The notes under the pieces were generated by a model, which was not told where the DNA came from, made no database searches, and saw nothing but the letters and a program-made list of their open reading frames with translations. Positions 23,473 to 31,979 of a stretch of DNA of 35,009 nucleotides are shown here, piece after piece. Numbering within the stretch: the first letter of the stretch is position 1; each line of letters begins with the position of its first letter. Source of the DNA: JBDLID01 sp039715055 (GTDB taxonomy: Bacteria; Desulfobacterota; Desulfobulbia; Desulfobulbales; Desulfocapsaceae); assembly GCA_039715055.1 (NCBI GenBank), contig JBDLID010000014.1:1-35009 (forward strand). Reading direction: 5' to 3'. The translations under genes were made by a program, and so were the position numbers.

Positions 23473-24696
23473 TTACTCGTGGGTTTCCCTGAAATCGGGA
23501 TGCTCATCAAAAACCGGCATACGTGTCACAATAAACCTGAACACCAGAATGAGACAGGTCACCATAAAGATCGAGAGGGCGATTTCCATCCAGCTCGGGA
23601 CATAGCGCTCTTCGAGCGGCAGGTGGTAGTTGAAGGCGATCATGGATATATTCAGCCGGTTGAGGACGATGCCGATGATCGTCCATACAGCACTGAATTT
23701 GATTAAACCGACATCGTTGTTTCTCGACCCGACGGCAAACAGCAGACAGGGCAGGGCAACAAAACCGAGGAGTTCAACCAGAAACCAGATGCCGTATGGG
23801 GTGGGCAGCAGGTGCCAGTTGTTGTCCGCGGTAATTCCCACGACTTTGACCATGAAATAGCCAAACAGCACCAGTGCCGCCGCCTTTGCATAGCCCAGAA
23901 CAAGAGGGGGGTGCTCCTCAAGATATTCCTTGCCCATTCTGTGGTGGAGTGCTTTATGCGACAGAGTGCCTTCGAATATCACCATGGAAAGGCCGGCGGC
24001 AATACTTGAGACAAAGAAAAACACCGCAAGGTATGGCGAATACCAGAGCGGGTGAAGCTTTGAGGGCGCAATGAGAAACAGGGCACCAAGGGACGACTGG
24101 TGCAGGGTGGAGAGTACAACACCGAAAATCGTCAGCACCAGGGTCAGTTTAACGGCAATATTCCGTGCTTTTCTGAGCCCCAGCCACTCAAGGGGGATCG
24201 GGGTGAATTCAAGGAAAAGAACGGTGAGATACAAGAGTACGCACAGGCCCACTTCAAACAGCAGAGACGTTGTTCCCTGCTGGACGATAAAGGGGTAGGC
24301 CAGAATAAGTCGATCGGGCCGGCCCACATCGTAAAGAAGAGATACAACGACCACGGCATATCCAAGAAAGGCGGTGAGGATGGCAGGTCTTACTGCTGAG
24401 TGGTACTTTTTCATGCCGAAAAGATAACAGGCGGCAGATGTGGTGTATCCGCCGGCAGCCAGGGCAACACCGCACATCAGGTCAAAACCGATCCACATTC
24501 CCCAGGGATGGGTGTCTGACAGGTTGGTCACCGCTCCGAGACCTTGTGTAAAACGAAGGATGGTAAGAATGGTGCCGACAACAAGAATGATGACGGTCAA
24601 GGTGGCCAGCGGTGAAAATTTATCGTTGTCATCTTTCATGAAACGACTGGCAACACCAGCCATTCCCTGGGCCGGGCTGTTTTTTTGTTCGGACAT
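23473..24696 (-). CDS. hmcC: HmcC, NrfD/PsrC-family integral membrane subunit
   Basis: A 407-aa polytopic protein with about ten hydrophobic helices. NrfD/HmcC-like features include the N-terminal helix LATLTVIILVVGTILTILRF, THPWGMWIGFDLMCGVALAAGG, and repeated AxxxxxGxxxD stretches such as DVGRPDRLILAYPF, a region typical of this family. NrfD-type subunits exchange electrons with menaquinol at the outer side of the membrane through a partner ferredoxin (HmcB). The start overlaps the hmcB stop by one base (TGATG), which indicates translational coupling. The C-terminus is a short polar tail (RMPVFDEHPDFRETHE). Confidence 0.9.
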   Translation of the reverse strand: MSEQKNSPAQGMAGVASRFMKDDNDKFSPLATLTVIILVVGTILTILRFTQGLGAVTNLSDTHPWGMWIGFDLMCGVALAAGGYTTSAACYLFGMKKYHSAVRPAILTAFLGYAVVVVSLLYDVGRPDRLILAYPFIVQQGTTSLLFEVGLCVLLYLTVLFLEFTPIPLEWLGLRKARNIAVKLTLVLTIFGVVLSTLHQSSLGALFLIAPSKLHPLWYSPYLAVFFFVSSIAAGLSMVIFEGTLSHKALHHRMGKEYLEEHPPLVLGYAKAAALVLFGYFMVKVVGITADNNWHLLPTPYGIWFLVELLGFVALPCLLFAVGSRNNDVGLIKFSAVWTIIGIVLNRLNISMIAFNYHLPLEERYVPSWMEIALSIFMVTCLILVFRFIVTRMPVFDEHPDFRETHE

Positions 24697-25766
24697 CAGG
24701 CTCCCTCCTCACTTTTTGTCTCACTGCTCTTGGCAAGACCTTTTTCAGCAGCCTTTTTCCTGGTCCGTTCCATTCTTCTTAAAATGTTTTCTTTTTCTTT
24801 TTTCGCTTTTTCCATGGCTTGGGAAAGTGTTTCAGCAGCCTTGCTCTCTGCCTGCTCTACAGCTATGGCAACCGCTTTTTCTTTTTCTTCAGCAGCAATT
24901 TTATTCCTCCGCTTGGCCATTCCGTACATCCCGGCAAGAAATACCGGCCACAGCGAAACAACCATGGGAACTACATGCAGTGCGCCGGAGGTCAGTGCCG
25001 GTGCCGGCATGTTGCCGAGATCTTCCCGCATACCTATGTCCTTGAAGGGCACCCCTGAAAGATAGAGCCAGTTTGTGCCGCCCATCTCATGTTCGCCGTA
25101 GATGTGATCAACATAGCGCTCGGGATATTTTTCTATTCTTGCCCGGGCAACTTTTAACAGATCATCCCGTTTGCCGAAGATAAGCGACTCCGTAGGGCAG
25201 CTTTCAACACATCCGGGAAGCTGGCCTTTTTCAAGCCGCGGAGCACACAGGGTACATTTGACAACCTCGGGAGTGTACGGATCATCATATTCGTAAGTCG
25301 GTACTTCAAAGGGGCAGGCCATCATGCAGTATCTGCAGCCTACGCAGACGGAGGCATCATAGACCACGGCACCGTTTGGCAGTTTTTCAAAGGCATCGAC
25401 AAAACAGACAGAGGCACAGGCGGGCTCCAGGCAGTGATTACACTGGATTTTTAAAAAGAGCGGGCTGCCTTTTTGTACTGATTTGTTGACAACCGTATAC
25501 TCTTTTGAATTCAGCCTGCGCTTCTTGTTCAGAACTGATTCATCTGTATACGGTTTTGCAGACCTGGGAAGCGAGTTGACCGTATTGCAGGCCTCTTCAC
25601 AGGATCTGCAGCCCACACATCGGGTGATGTCATGGAGGACCCCGAAGCTGCCGGGGTGACCGGTGAACTCTTTGGTGGATGCAGCCTGGGCACGGTCACC
25701 GCCAAAAGAGGTGGCAAGGCCGGCGGCCCCCATCCAGCCGAGAAATTTTCTTCGTGATATGGACAT
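24696..25766 (-). CDS. hmcB: HmcB, periplasmic four-cluster ferredoxin with Tat signal, TM anchor and charged C-terminal tail
   Basis: A 356-aa protein. The N-terminus SRRKFLGWMGAAGLATS is a Tat signal. Four [4Fe-4S] motifs follow: C50/53/56/60, C109/112/117/121, C141/144/147/151 and C171/174/186/190, the DmsB/HmcB pattern. A single TM helix lies at 261-283 and is followed by KRR and a 70-residue, Ala/Glu/Lys-rich tail (290-356) that would be a long cytoplasmic helix or coiled coil. HmcB passes electrons between HmcA and HmcC. The ATG directly follows the hmcA stop. The long charged tail seems larger than needed for anchoring and may contact the cytoplasmic Hdr/Flx subunits (inference). Confidence 0.9.
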   Translation of the reverse strand: MSISRRKFLGWMGAAGLATSFGGDRAQAASTKEFTGHPGSFGVLHDITRCVGCRSCEEACNTVNSLPRSAKPYTDESVLNKKRRLNSKEYTVVNKSVQKGSPLFLKIQCNHCLEPACASVCFVDAFEKLPNGAVVYDASVCVGCRYCMMACPFEVPTYEYDDPYTPEVVKCTLCAPRLEKGQLPGCVESCPTESLIFGKRDDLLKVARARIEKYPERYVDHIYGEHEMGGTNWLYLSGVPFKDIGMREDLGNMPAPALTSGALHVVPMVVSLWPVFLAGMYGMAKRRNKIAAEEKEKAVAIAVEQAESKAAETLSQAMEKAKKEKENILRRMERTRKKAAEKGLAKSSETKSEEGA

Positions 25767-27359
25767 TTACTCTTTCCCCTTGTTGCGCGGTGATGAGAGT
25801 TGCGGACTCTTTTCCTTGTGACAGTCAACACATCCAACCTTGTCGATCTTCATGGTGGCGTGGCACTCCATGCATTGAATATGGTAGGCGCCGACAATGC
25901 CGGGCTTGTGCATATCCTTGTCATTGAACGCTTTTGTGTGGCAACTGGCGCAGCCGGATGGCTGTTTTGTCAGCGGACCATTGTGGTGACAGCCGCTGCA
26001 GACCGTGGCTTTTTCAGCATGGAAGTGAGCGGCCAGCTTGTTGTCCCCCATTTTTTCAACGATGGAGTTGACAATTTTCCTGTGGGGAAAATCAACAGCT
26101 TCATATTTCTTTGACAGCTTGTCGATAACGATTTTCTCCGGTATCTCCTCCTGCCTGTACGTGTCAGGTTTTTGCGGACGGCCGTCAAGGAGGAGCTGGG
26201 CTGTTTTGTCATTGAGCTCAACACCCTCCGGCAGCGGGATATGACACACCTCACATGACCTGTTGCTCATTCTGGCGGTGGCGGGGGTGAACTGGTGGCA
26301 ACCGGCACAGTCTTTGTTCTTTTTATACTGTTGGGCATGGCAGCCGACACAACTGTGGTCGGTATCCTTTTTATGCATGGCCAGCTCAAGGTTTACTCCC
26401 TTGCCGGCGTCGGAGCCGCCCAGCGTGTGGCACTCATTGCATTTTTTCATCTCCTGGTGATGACAGACACGGCAGGTGTTGTTGTATCCCTCGTGGGCCT
26501 TGTGATTAAAGGGAACCAGGTTCATTCTGTTTTTGCCGACCGCATCCAGTTCCTCGTCACCGGTCTTGATCATCACCATGTCCGGCTGCTTTCTCTCCAG
26601 CCTCGGCACAGGATCGAGTTTTTTAATTTTCTGCCAGGCAGAGGGGGCGTGGCACTGGGAACATTTGACCGGCAGGTTGAGCGGGTTCTTTTCCTGGTTT
26701 TTGAGGTGGCAGTTTATGCAGGCGATGTGGGAGCTGATACGCATGGACAGTCGGTTCTCCTGCGTTTCCTCCTTGTGGCAATAGCGGCAGGTTCCCTCTT
26801 TTTCTTTGGCGTGAAAGAGCTTTTTGGTCTTTTCATCGTACTCGTGATGACACTGCTCACACTTTTTCTCATGGACCTCAACGTGGCGGTAATGCAGTGA
26901 GTTGTCAAACCCTACCGGCTGACGGGAAGAGACATACAGTTTTTGTTCTCTGTGACAATCATCACATTCAATGGGCCCGGTTTTTTTGCCCTGCAGTCTC
27001 ATTTCACCATGACAACCAATACAGTTGTCATGGTAGATATTCATCACCTCCACTCTGTCTTTGTCTTCAAGCCGTTTGAATTTTGGGAAAAATGATTCAT
27101 TTTTCTTCAGGTGGCACTTGTCGCAGGATATTTTTTCTATGGCAAGCGCCTCTGTGTGCGCATCATGGGGAAATTCAACAGAGGGCTTCTCAAGCTCGCC
27201 CCAAGAGGTCATGCCGTCAATTATTATAATATCAGCACGTTGTTCTCCCTGCCCCTGGCCGGTAGACTGGTTTTTCCCCTGAAGGTCAGTGCTGAGAAAA
27301 ACACCCAGACAGAACAGTGTTATGGTGGTCCAACGAAACAGATGGCCTGGCTTCTTCAT
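25767..27359 (-). CDS. hmcA: HmcA, 16-heme high-molecular-weight cytochrome c
   Basis: A 530-aa precursor with a Sec signal peptide (LFRWTTITLFCLGVFLSTDLQG, cleavage about 28) and exactly sixteen CXXCH heme-c motifs by manual count, from CDKCH near residue 80 to CVDCH near 515. Desulfovibrio HmcA likewise has 16 hemes and about 545 residues. It is a periplasmic electron conduit between cytochrome c3/hydrogenase or other donors and the membrane Hmc complex. It is the first gene of the cluster, with a recognisable promoter 60-90 bp upstream, and its stop codon touches the hmcB start. There is no insertion or heme loss visible. Confidence 0.95.
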   Translation of the reverse strand: MKKPGHLFRWTTITLFCLGVFLSTDLQGKNQSTGQGQGEQRADIIIIDGMTSWGELEKPSVEFPHDAHTEALAIEKISCDKCHLKKNESFFPKFKRLEDKDRVEVMNIYHDNCIGCHGEMRLQGKKTGPIECDDCHREQKLYVSSRQPVGFDNSLHYRHVEVHEKKCEQCHHEYDEKTKKLFHAKEKEGTCRYCHKEETQENRLSMRISSHIACINCHLKNQEKNPLNLPVKCSQCHAPSAWQKIKKLDPVPRLERKQPDMVMIKTGDEELDAVGKNRMNLVPFNHKAHEGYNNTCRVCHHQEMKKCNECHTLGGSDAGKGVNLELAMHKKDTDHSCVGCHAQQYKKNKDCAGCHQFTPATARMSNRSCEVCHIPLPEGVELNDKTAQLLLDGRPQKPDTYRQEEIPEKIVIDKLSKKYEAVDFPHRKIVNSIVEKMGDNKLAAHFHAEKATVCSGCHHNGPLTKQPSGCASCHTKAFNDKDMHKPGIVGAYHIQCMECHATMKIDKVGCVDCHKEKSPQLSSPRNKGKE

Positions 27360-27398
27360 CTTACTTTTTTCCTATTCCGTATTTTTAATGCCGGTATC

Positions 27399-27438
27399 AG
27401 TGTGAATGGAACGTGTTAATTTATGATAAATTCACACT
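27399..27438. promoter_or_regulatory. Nested dyads over the hmcA promoter, candidate operator
   Basis: AGTGTGAAT (27399-27407) and ATTCACACT (27430-27438) are a perfect 9-bp inverted repeat. Inside lies AATTTATGATAAATT (27418-27432), a 15-bp palindrome that covers the -10 box. Such symmetry over the promoter suggests a dimeric regulator. No regulator gene is adjacent, unlike the rrf1/rrf2 genes of Desulfovibrio hmc. Confidence 0.5.
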
Positions 27439-27446
27439 CTTTTCAA
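27418..27446 (-). promoter_or_regulatory. Putative sigma70-type promoter of hmcA
   Basis: Reading the minus strand, TTGAAA (27446-27441), a 17-nt spacer and TAAATT (27423-27418) form a -35/-10 pair about 60 bp before the hmcA ATG. It is found by eye and no transcript start is known. Confidence 0.5.
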
Positions 27447-27885
27447 GCGCCAGTTTCAGGAAATTGCGATCGGTAGTTTTGAAATATGCCAACAACCGCC
27501 TGCAAGACAATGCATAGGTAGTAATAAGAACCAGTTATGACTAGGGGGCTGTCATAAAAAAAAGTTGATTGAAAAGAAATACGGTCCATCAGCCCAGGTA
27601 CTTGTTTGATATTCCAGGGACACAATACCATTTAAGTTGCAACTGTTTTTTCATTTCTCTCGCGCTTGACGGCGAACTAAGTGTGGGAGGTGGAGTTAGC
27701 GATAAATTTCGAGAGTTGCTTACAAGGGTTGAGCGACCATAACCGGTTCAGTTGAAGTCTTGCCGGGTATGCGACGGGAGGGTGGTGGTTTAGATGTTTT
27801 TGAGTCTCCCTGAAAAAGCAGACTCTGCTCTACAAATTAATAGAACAGGTACGAGGGGGCTGGCGATGGTCTGTATCAAGCTGCA
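27447..27885. other. Intergenic stretch of 439 bp without recognised gene
   Basis: No ORF with family features is seen on either strand. A weak hairpin GAGTCT/AGACTC lies at 27802-27825. GC-rich blocks such as 27760-27790 look unlike the AT-rich promoter region, so part of it may be a decayed insertion, but I could not match it to any element. Confidence 0.4.
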
Positions 27886-29121
27886 TTAAACAGAGGAGTT
27901 GACATCCCGACCCCAGACTGCATAGCCGACACTGCCTATTACCCCAAAAACAAAAGCTGTCAGGAAGTTGGCAGCAGGGCTTATCAGCCACAGGAAGGCA
28001 CCGCCAAAGGCGGCAACTGCGACCACCATATCGCGCAGCATATAGTAGAGACCAAATACTGCAGCCTTGCGCTCCTCTGGAGCCAGGTCCATAATCAAGG
28101 CCTTTCTGGTGGGTTCACCGAACTCCTTGAGGCCTCGTAAGATAAAGGCCGGGACCAGCAGGGCAAAGGAGTGGCAGAAGAGCAGGGCCAGGGGAAAGAG
28201 AGTAAAAAAGATGAATGTGATCAGAACAAATATTTTTTTCCCACCCTTGTCGGCCAGATAGGCTACAGGGATATAGATCAGCAGGGCCGTGACCATTTCA
28301 ATGGACGTCAAAAAACCAAACTGAACAGCTGAGACGGGCTGGTCAATGGTTTTCATGCACCAGACCACAACAAAGGCATAGGGGATCTGTTCACAGTAGC
28401 GGATCAGGATATCTGAGACAAGAAGCCGTTTGAGATCCGGGCCCATGTGGTGGAGAAGTTTGAATGGATTTTTTTCAGCAGCCAGCCTGTCTCTTTCTTT
28501 TGATGACGCAGATGGCTTGTCGTCGATAAAACGCTGTTGGATGATCGTCGCAGCGACGGCAAGCAGCAGGGCCACGACAAAAGCAGCCCTGACACCGTCT
28601 TTTTCTCCCCATAGGCCGATACATACCCCGCCCAGAAGTGGCCCCAGTGCCATGGGAATACGACGGACAAGAGCCAGCATGGAGACCCCCATGGTGCGTT
28701 TTTCCAGGGGGAGAACCTCTGTAATAAGCTTCATGGTGGCAGGCAGGGATATTGCGCTCCATGAAAGGAAAAAAATCGCACCAACGATCACCGCCTGCCA
28801 GGCAGGAATCAGGATAACGATGATAAAGCCGAACATGGCGGCAAAGTTAAAGAACAGAAGAGCCCGCTTTGTCCCGAAACGATCGGAAAGATATCCGCCG
28901 AGAAAGGAGTAGACAGCAGAAAGAAAATTATCAAGGCCGTTGAGAAGCCCTATGGTCACAGCCCCGCCGCCAAGCGCCATCAGGTAAATGGGCAGGAAGC
29001 GTTCCGCCATTCGCTCGCCAAGGAGGATGAGACAAACCATGGCCAGAATGCCGAGTGTTGAGCGCTTGAGAGCCAGAAAATCCGCAACACTCCGAACCCG
29101 GTTTTGAGAGAGATCTGTCAT
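27886..29121 (-). CDS. Major facilitator superfamily transporter
   Basis: A 411-aa protein with about twelve hydrophobic helices in two halves joined by a charged loop (DDKPSASSKERDRLAAEKNP, about 200-220). The MFS loop 2-3 signature is GGYLSDRFGTKRALL (about 75-90), and its counterpart in the second half is YLADKGGKKIFVL. Substrate unknown; the N-half region RRIPMALGPLLGG resembles multidrug and small-solute carriers. It stands 525 bp upstream of hmcA on the same strand, but a promoter lies between them, so a common transcript is unlikely. Confidence 0.82.
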   Translation of the reverse strand: MTDLSQNRVRSVADFLALKRSTLGILAMVCLILLGERMAERFLPIYLMALGGGAVTIGLLNGLDNFLSAVYSFLGGYLSDRFGTKRALLFFNFAAMFGFIIVILIPAWQAVIVGAIFFLSWSAISLPATMKLITEVLPLEKRTMGVSMLALVRRIPMALGPLLGGVCIGLWGEKDGVRAAFVVALLLAVAATIIQQRFIDDKPSASSKERDRLAAEKNPFKLLHHMGPDLKRLLVSDILIRYCEQIPYAFVVVWCMKTIDQPVSAVQFGFLTSIEMVTALLIYIPVAYLADKGGKKIFVLITFIFFTLFPLALLFCHSFALLVPAFILRGLKEFGEPTRKALIMDLAPEERKAAVFGLYYMLRDMVVAVAAFGGAFLWLISPAANFLTAFVFGVIGSVGYAVWGRDVNSSV

Positions 29122-29175
29122 TATAAATTTAGGATCATGACTGGAGCAGAGGCAATCTTCTCAGAATTTTCAAGA

Positions 29176-29480
29176 TTAACAAGTAGAAATTTCCGCCTCT
29201 GTAATAAACTTAAACTCACAATTTTTGAGGTACAAAAGAAAGGATTGTTTATGAATACCCAGGAATCGGTTTAATCTGGTTTTGGCATAGCCCCAGAAGC
29301 TCTCGATTTCATTAAAATGAGTTTTACCACGGACAAACTCATTTTGCTCATGATGAGCCCTGAAATGCTTTTTATAACACAAGGCCATTGTATCCTCTCC
29401 AGCCATCAGAGTGGATGACACTCTCAAGACCTACTCGACCCCAAATAACCTTTTCCTTTTCATGACTCTTTTCCAGTCCA
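29176..29480 (-). pseudogene. IS1595-family (ISXO2-type) transposase remnant, frameshifted
   Basis: The minus strand encodes WGRVGLESVIHSDGWRGYNG followed by LV, then a frame change near TTATAAAAAGC, and continues KHFRAHHEQNEFVRGKTHF and IESFWGYAKTRLNRFLGIHK to TGA-type end at 29176. HxDGWxGY and GIESFWG/A-K are hallmarks of ISXO2-like DDE transposases. Only about the last 100 residues remain of about 230-300. The rest is replaced by the oxidoreductase gene upstream. No terminal inverted repeats were found. Confidence 0.8.
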
Positions 29481-29481
29481 A

Positions 29482-30606
29482 TCAGCTAACCAACGACTCC
29501 TTGTTTTTCTCTTTTTTCTCTGCAACACAATATATTCCGCCCTCCTTGATTCCCGGCATAAAACATCTGTTGCAGGAAATACATTTTGCAGGACTCCTGT
29601 CTCCATTTTGCCATCTGTGCGGCAGGTCTGGTTCGCGGATCAAGGGCCTGGCCATGGAAATGTAATCCATTCCTCCTTCGGCCACTGCATTCTCAGCGAC
29701 TTCATACGAACGGATGCCTCCAACAACCATGACTGGACAGGATACAACGTTTTTTATCTCTTGTGCCAGGCCCAGGTGATATGCTTCTTTCTCCGGTTTG
29801 TTTATTTTTGCCCGAGCCGGTGATTCGTCTCCTGATGCTGGTGTACCGGCTGAAACCTCAATACCATCAATACCTAGCGCAGACAGCTGCCCGGCTACAT
29901 AAATCGCATCCTCCGGAGAAAGCCCTCCCTCCAGGTGATCAGACCCGTTGAGCTTTATGAGAACAGGATATTTGTCACCAACGGTTTCCCTGACTTTCCT
30001 GTAAACTTCAATGGCAAAACGACTCCGGTTTTCAATGCTGCCTCCATAAACATCTGTGCGCCTGTTCGTCAGAGGTGAGAGAAACTGGTTGATCAGGTAG
30101 CCGTGTGCACCGTGCAGTTGCACTGCATCAAAACCCCACTCTTTTGCTCTTTGGGCTCCCGCTCCAAACGAATCGATAATGTCATTGATTTCATCGGTTG
30201 TTAATTCAGCAGGCATCTCTGGAAACTGGGCAACTTGAATAGCAGAGGGCGCAAGAGGCTGCCGGCCTGCGTTACCGGAATCAGTCTGTCCGCCAGCATG
30301 AACAAGCTGTATCGCAATGATGCCGCCGGCGTCATGCACAGAACCAGTCATTTTTTTAAATTCACTTGCAAAGCTATCAGTATGAATCCCCATTTTCCCC
30401 GGCAGCTGTTTTCCATCAAGACGGGTAAAGGTATAGCCGGTTATTATCAGCCCTATCCCTCCCAGTGCCAGTTGCTGATAAAAGTCTGCCAATTTATCGG
30501 TCGGGCAGCCATTATTATCGCACATCCCTTCCCAGGTGGCAGAGCGTACCAGGCGATTATTCAACCTCATTCCATTAATAGTGGTCTCTTCAAATAATGT
30601 GTTCAT
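29482..30606 (-). CDS. NADH:flavin oxidoreductase, old yellow enzyme family
   Basis: A 374-aa TIM-barrel flavoprotein. N-terminal RLVRSATWEGMCDNNG and QLVHAGGQTD, then the FMN-site motif FDAVQLHGAHGYLINQFLSP, NRTDVYGGSIENRSRFA and the phosphate-binding VVGGIRS ... DYISMARPLIREPDLP are all OYE-class features. Near the C-terminus CISCNRC-x11-C resembles the [4Fe-4S] ligand motif of the 2,4-dienoyl-CoA reductase/trimethylamine dehydrogenase branch, with one residue less between the second and third Cys. The protein stops there, without the FAD/NAD domain of that branch. It should reduce activated C=C bonds with NAD(P)H or an external donor. It lies downstream of the MFS gene at 30709 in the same direction. 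Confidence 0.88.
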   Translation of the reverse strand: MNTLFEETTINGMRLNNRLVRSATWEGMCDNNGCPTDKLADFYQQLALGGIGLIITGYTFTRLDGKQLPGKMGIHTDSFASEFKKMTGSVHDAGGIIAIQLVHAGGQTDSGNAGRQPLAPSAIQVAQFPEMPAELTTDEINDIIDSFGAGAQRAKEWGFDAVQLHGAHGYLINQFLSPLTNRRTDVYGGSIENRSRFAIEVYRKVRETVGDKYPVLIKLNGSDHLEGGLSPEDAIYVAGQLSALGIDGIEVSAGTPASGDESPARAKINKPEKEAYHLGLAQEIKNVVSCPVMVVGGIRSYEVAENAVAEGGMDYISMARPLIREPDLPHRWQNGDRSPAKCISCNRCFMPGIKEGGIYCVAEKKEKNKESLVS

Positions 30607-30708
30607 TCTGACCTCTTCCAGAAGAATTATTTTTCAGGTTTTTTCCTTCCTGTCCCTCAACAGGAGGTATGCCGACTGTTCAATTCATTAAAATTGTATG
30701 AGTAAATA

Positions 30709-31899
30709 TTACCCTTTCAAGTCATCGCTGAGTACTGCCAAGAGAAAAAAACCAGCGAGCAGGGAAAGGATCAAAAGAATGGTGCCACTGAGCTTCAAGG
30801 CAAAAAGGAGGCTATAACCAGAGGACAGGCTGCCGATAAACGGACCCAGGACCGCGAAACTGATCCGGATAATCATACTCCGTATCGAAAGGACAGTTGC
30901 CCGGGTTTCCGAACCACAATAGGAATTGACCAGGTCTTTTAATAAAGGCGTGGCAAAACCACGAATGGTATAAAAAACAAAAAGCACTATCAAGGCCGGC
31001 AGCAGGGAAAAAACACCAAGGAGAATAAACCCGCCTGGAATCGCGATCATTATGACCAGGATAGCCGGGATGTGGCCGATTTTATCTACGATCCTGGAAG
31101 CAAAGGCAGCAACCAGAGCCACTGTCAAATTCAATAGAACCCAGAGAGGAGTAATCGATTTTTCAGTAAGGCCCATGCTGACGAAATAAACTTGCGAGGT
31201 CCAGGCCATGCAGAGAGTGCATGTGCCAATCAACGAGGAAAACAATAAAGCCGAACTCAACTTTCTATTGTGAACAAGGCTCTGTTTGCAAACTGTTAGG
31301 ATATGGCTCCAGCCAGGTCTGCTGATATGCTTTTCACGAGGTGGCTCCAGTAACAAAAAGGCTGCAGGAATGGCCAGCCCTGCAATCAGTGTCTGCGAGA
31401 AATAGACAGCCCGGTAACTCAGGGAAGCCGCGATGAGACCACCGCCGAGTGCGGCTATGGTCTCGGCAAAATGGCCCAGTGAAGTGATTCTCCCTTCCAG
31501 GCGGAAGTACCACCCTTTTTTTTTCATCGCAGCCAGGCTTTCATAGAGCATTGCAGAGTCTGAACCGGAGATAAAACTTCCCCCCAGTCCTAAAATCACT
31601 TCAGCCCACAGAAAACCGTAAAATCCTGAGGAAAAAGAGTAAATGCCATAGCCCAAAGTGCCAAGCAGGCTGCCGATTACCAATGACTTTTTACGGCCGA
31701 ACACATCAGCCATATACCCTGATGGAATCTCCAGAATCGCCACACTGACTGAATAAACAGCCTGGAGGATATAGATGTCAAAATCATCCAGGCCGTTATC
31801 GGTGTAGAACAGAGCGACAATGGGCATGATCAGCATCAACCACTTAGACAGCTTAATCAGGTAGAGACAGTAAATATTGGTGGAAAATGTGCTGGTCAT
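30709..31899 (-). CDS. Major facilitator superfamily transporter
   Basis: A 396-aa protein from ATG 31899, with about twelve TM helices. The MFS signature GYMADVFGRKKSLV lies in the first half (about 62-76), preceded by QAVYSVSVAILEIPSG. The charged central segment EPPREKHISRPGW joins the two halves. The open frame can be extended to TTG 31995, overlapping the DJ-1 gene, but the added 32 residues are basic and unlike an MFS start. An AGGAGG at the DJ-1 stop (31978-31983) has no start codon at normal distance, so the true start is open to question. Substrate unknown; the layout is like drug/metabolite permeases. Confidence 0.82.
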   Translation of the reverse strand: MTSTFSTNIYCLYLIKLSKWLMLIMPIVALFYTDNGLDDFDIYILQAVYSVSVAILEIPSGYMADVFGRKKSLVIGSLLGTLGYGIYSFSSGFYGFLWAEVILGLGGSFISGSDSAMLYESLAAMKKKGWYFRLEGRITSLGHFAETIAALGGGLIAASLSYRAVYFSQTLIAGLAIPAAFLLLEPPREKHISRPGWSHILTVCKQSLVHNRKLSSALLFSSLIGTCTLCMAWTSQVYFVSMGLTEKSITPLWVLLNLTVALVAAFASRIVDKIGHIPAILVIMIAIPGGFILLGVFSLLPALIVLFVFYTIRGFATPLLKDLVNSYCGSETRATVLSIRSMIIRISFAVLGPFIGSLSSGYSLLFALKLSGTILLILSLLAGFFLLAVLSDDLKG

Positions 31900-31979
31900 C
31901 TTAAAGGTCGATTTACCCTTTTTCACAACGAAAAACATGAAAGAGCGGCTTAGGGAAAGAGAGTTTCCCAGACAGCCTC

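Noticed and set aside
27447..27885. Group II intron or IS end in the space upstream of hmcA
   Set aside because: Some GC-rich blocks suggested it, but I found no domain V-like hairpin, transposase motif or terminal repeats.
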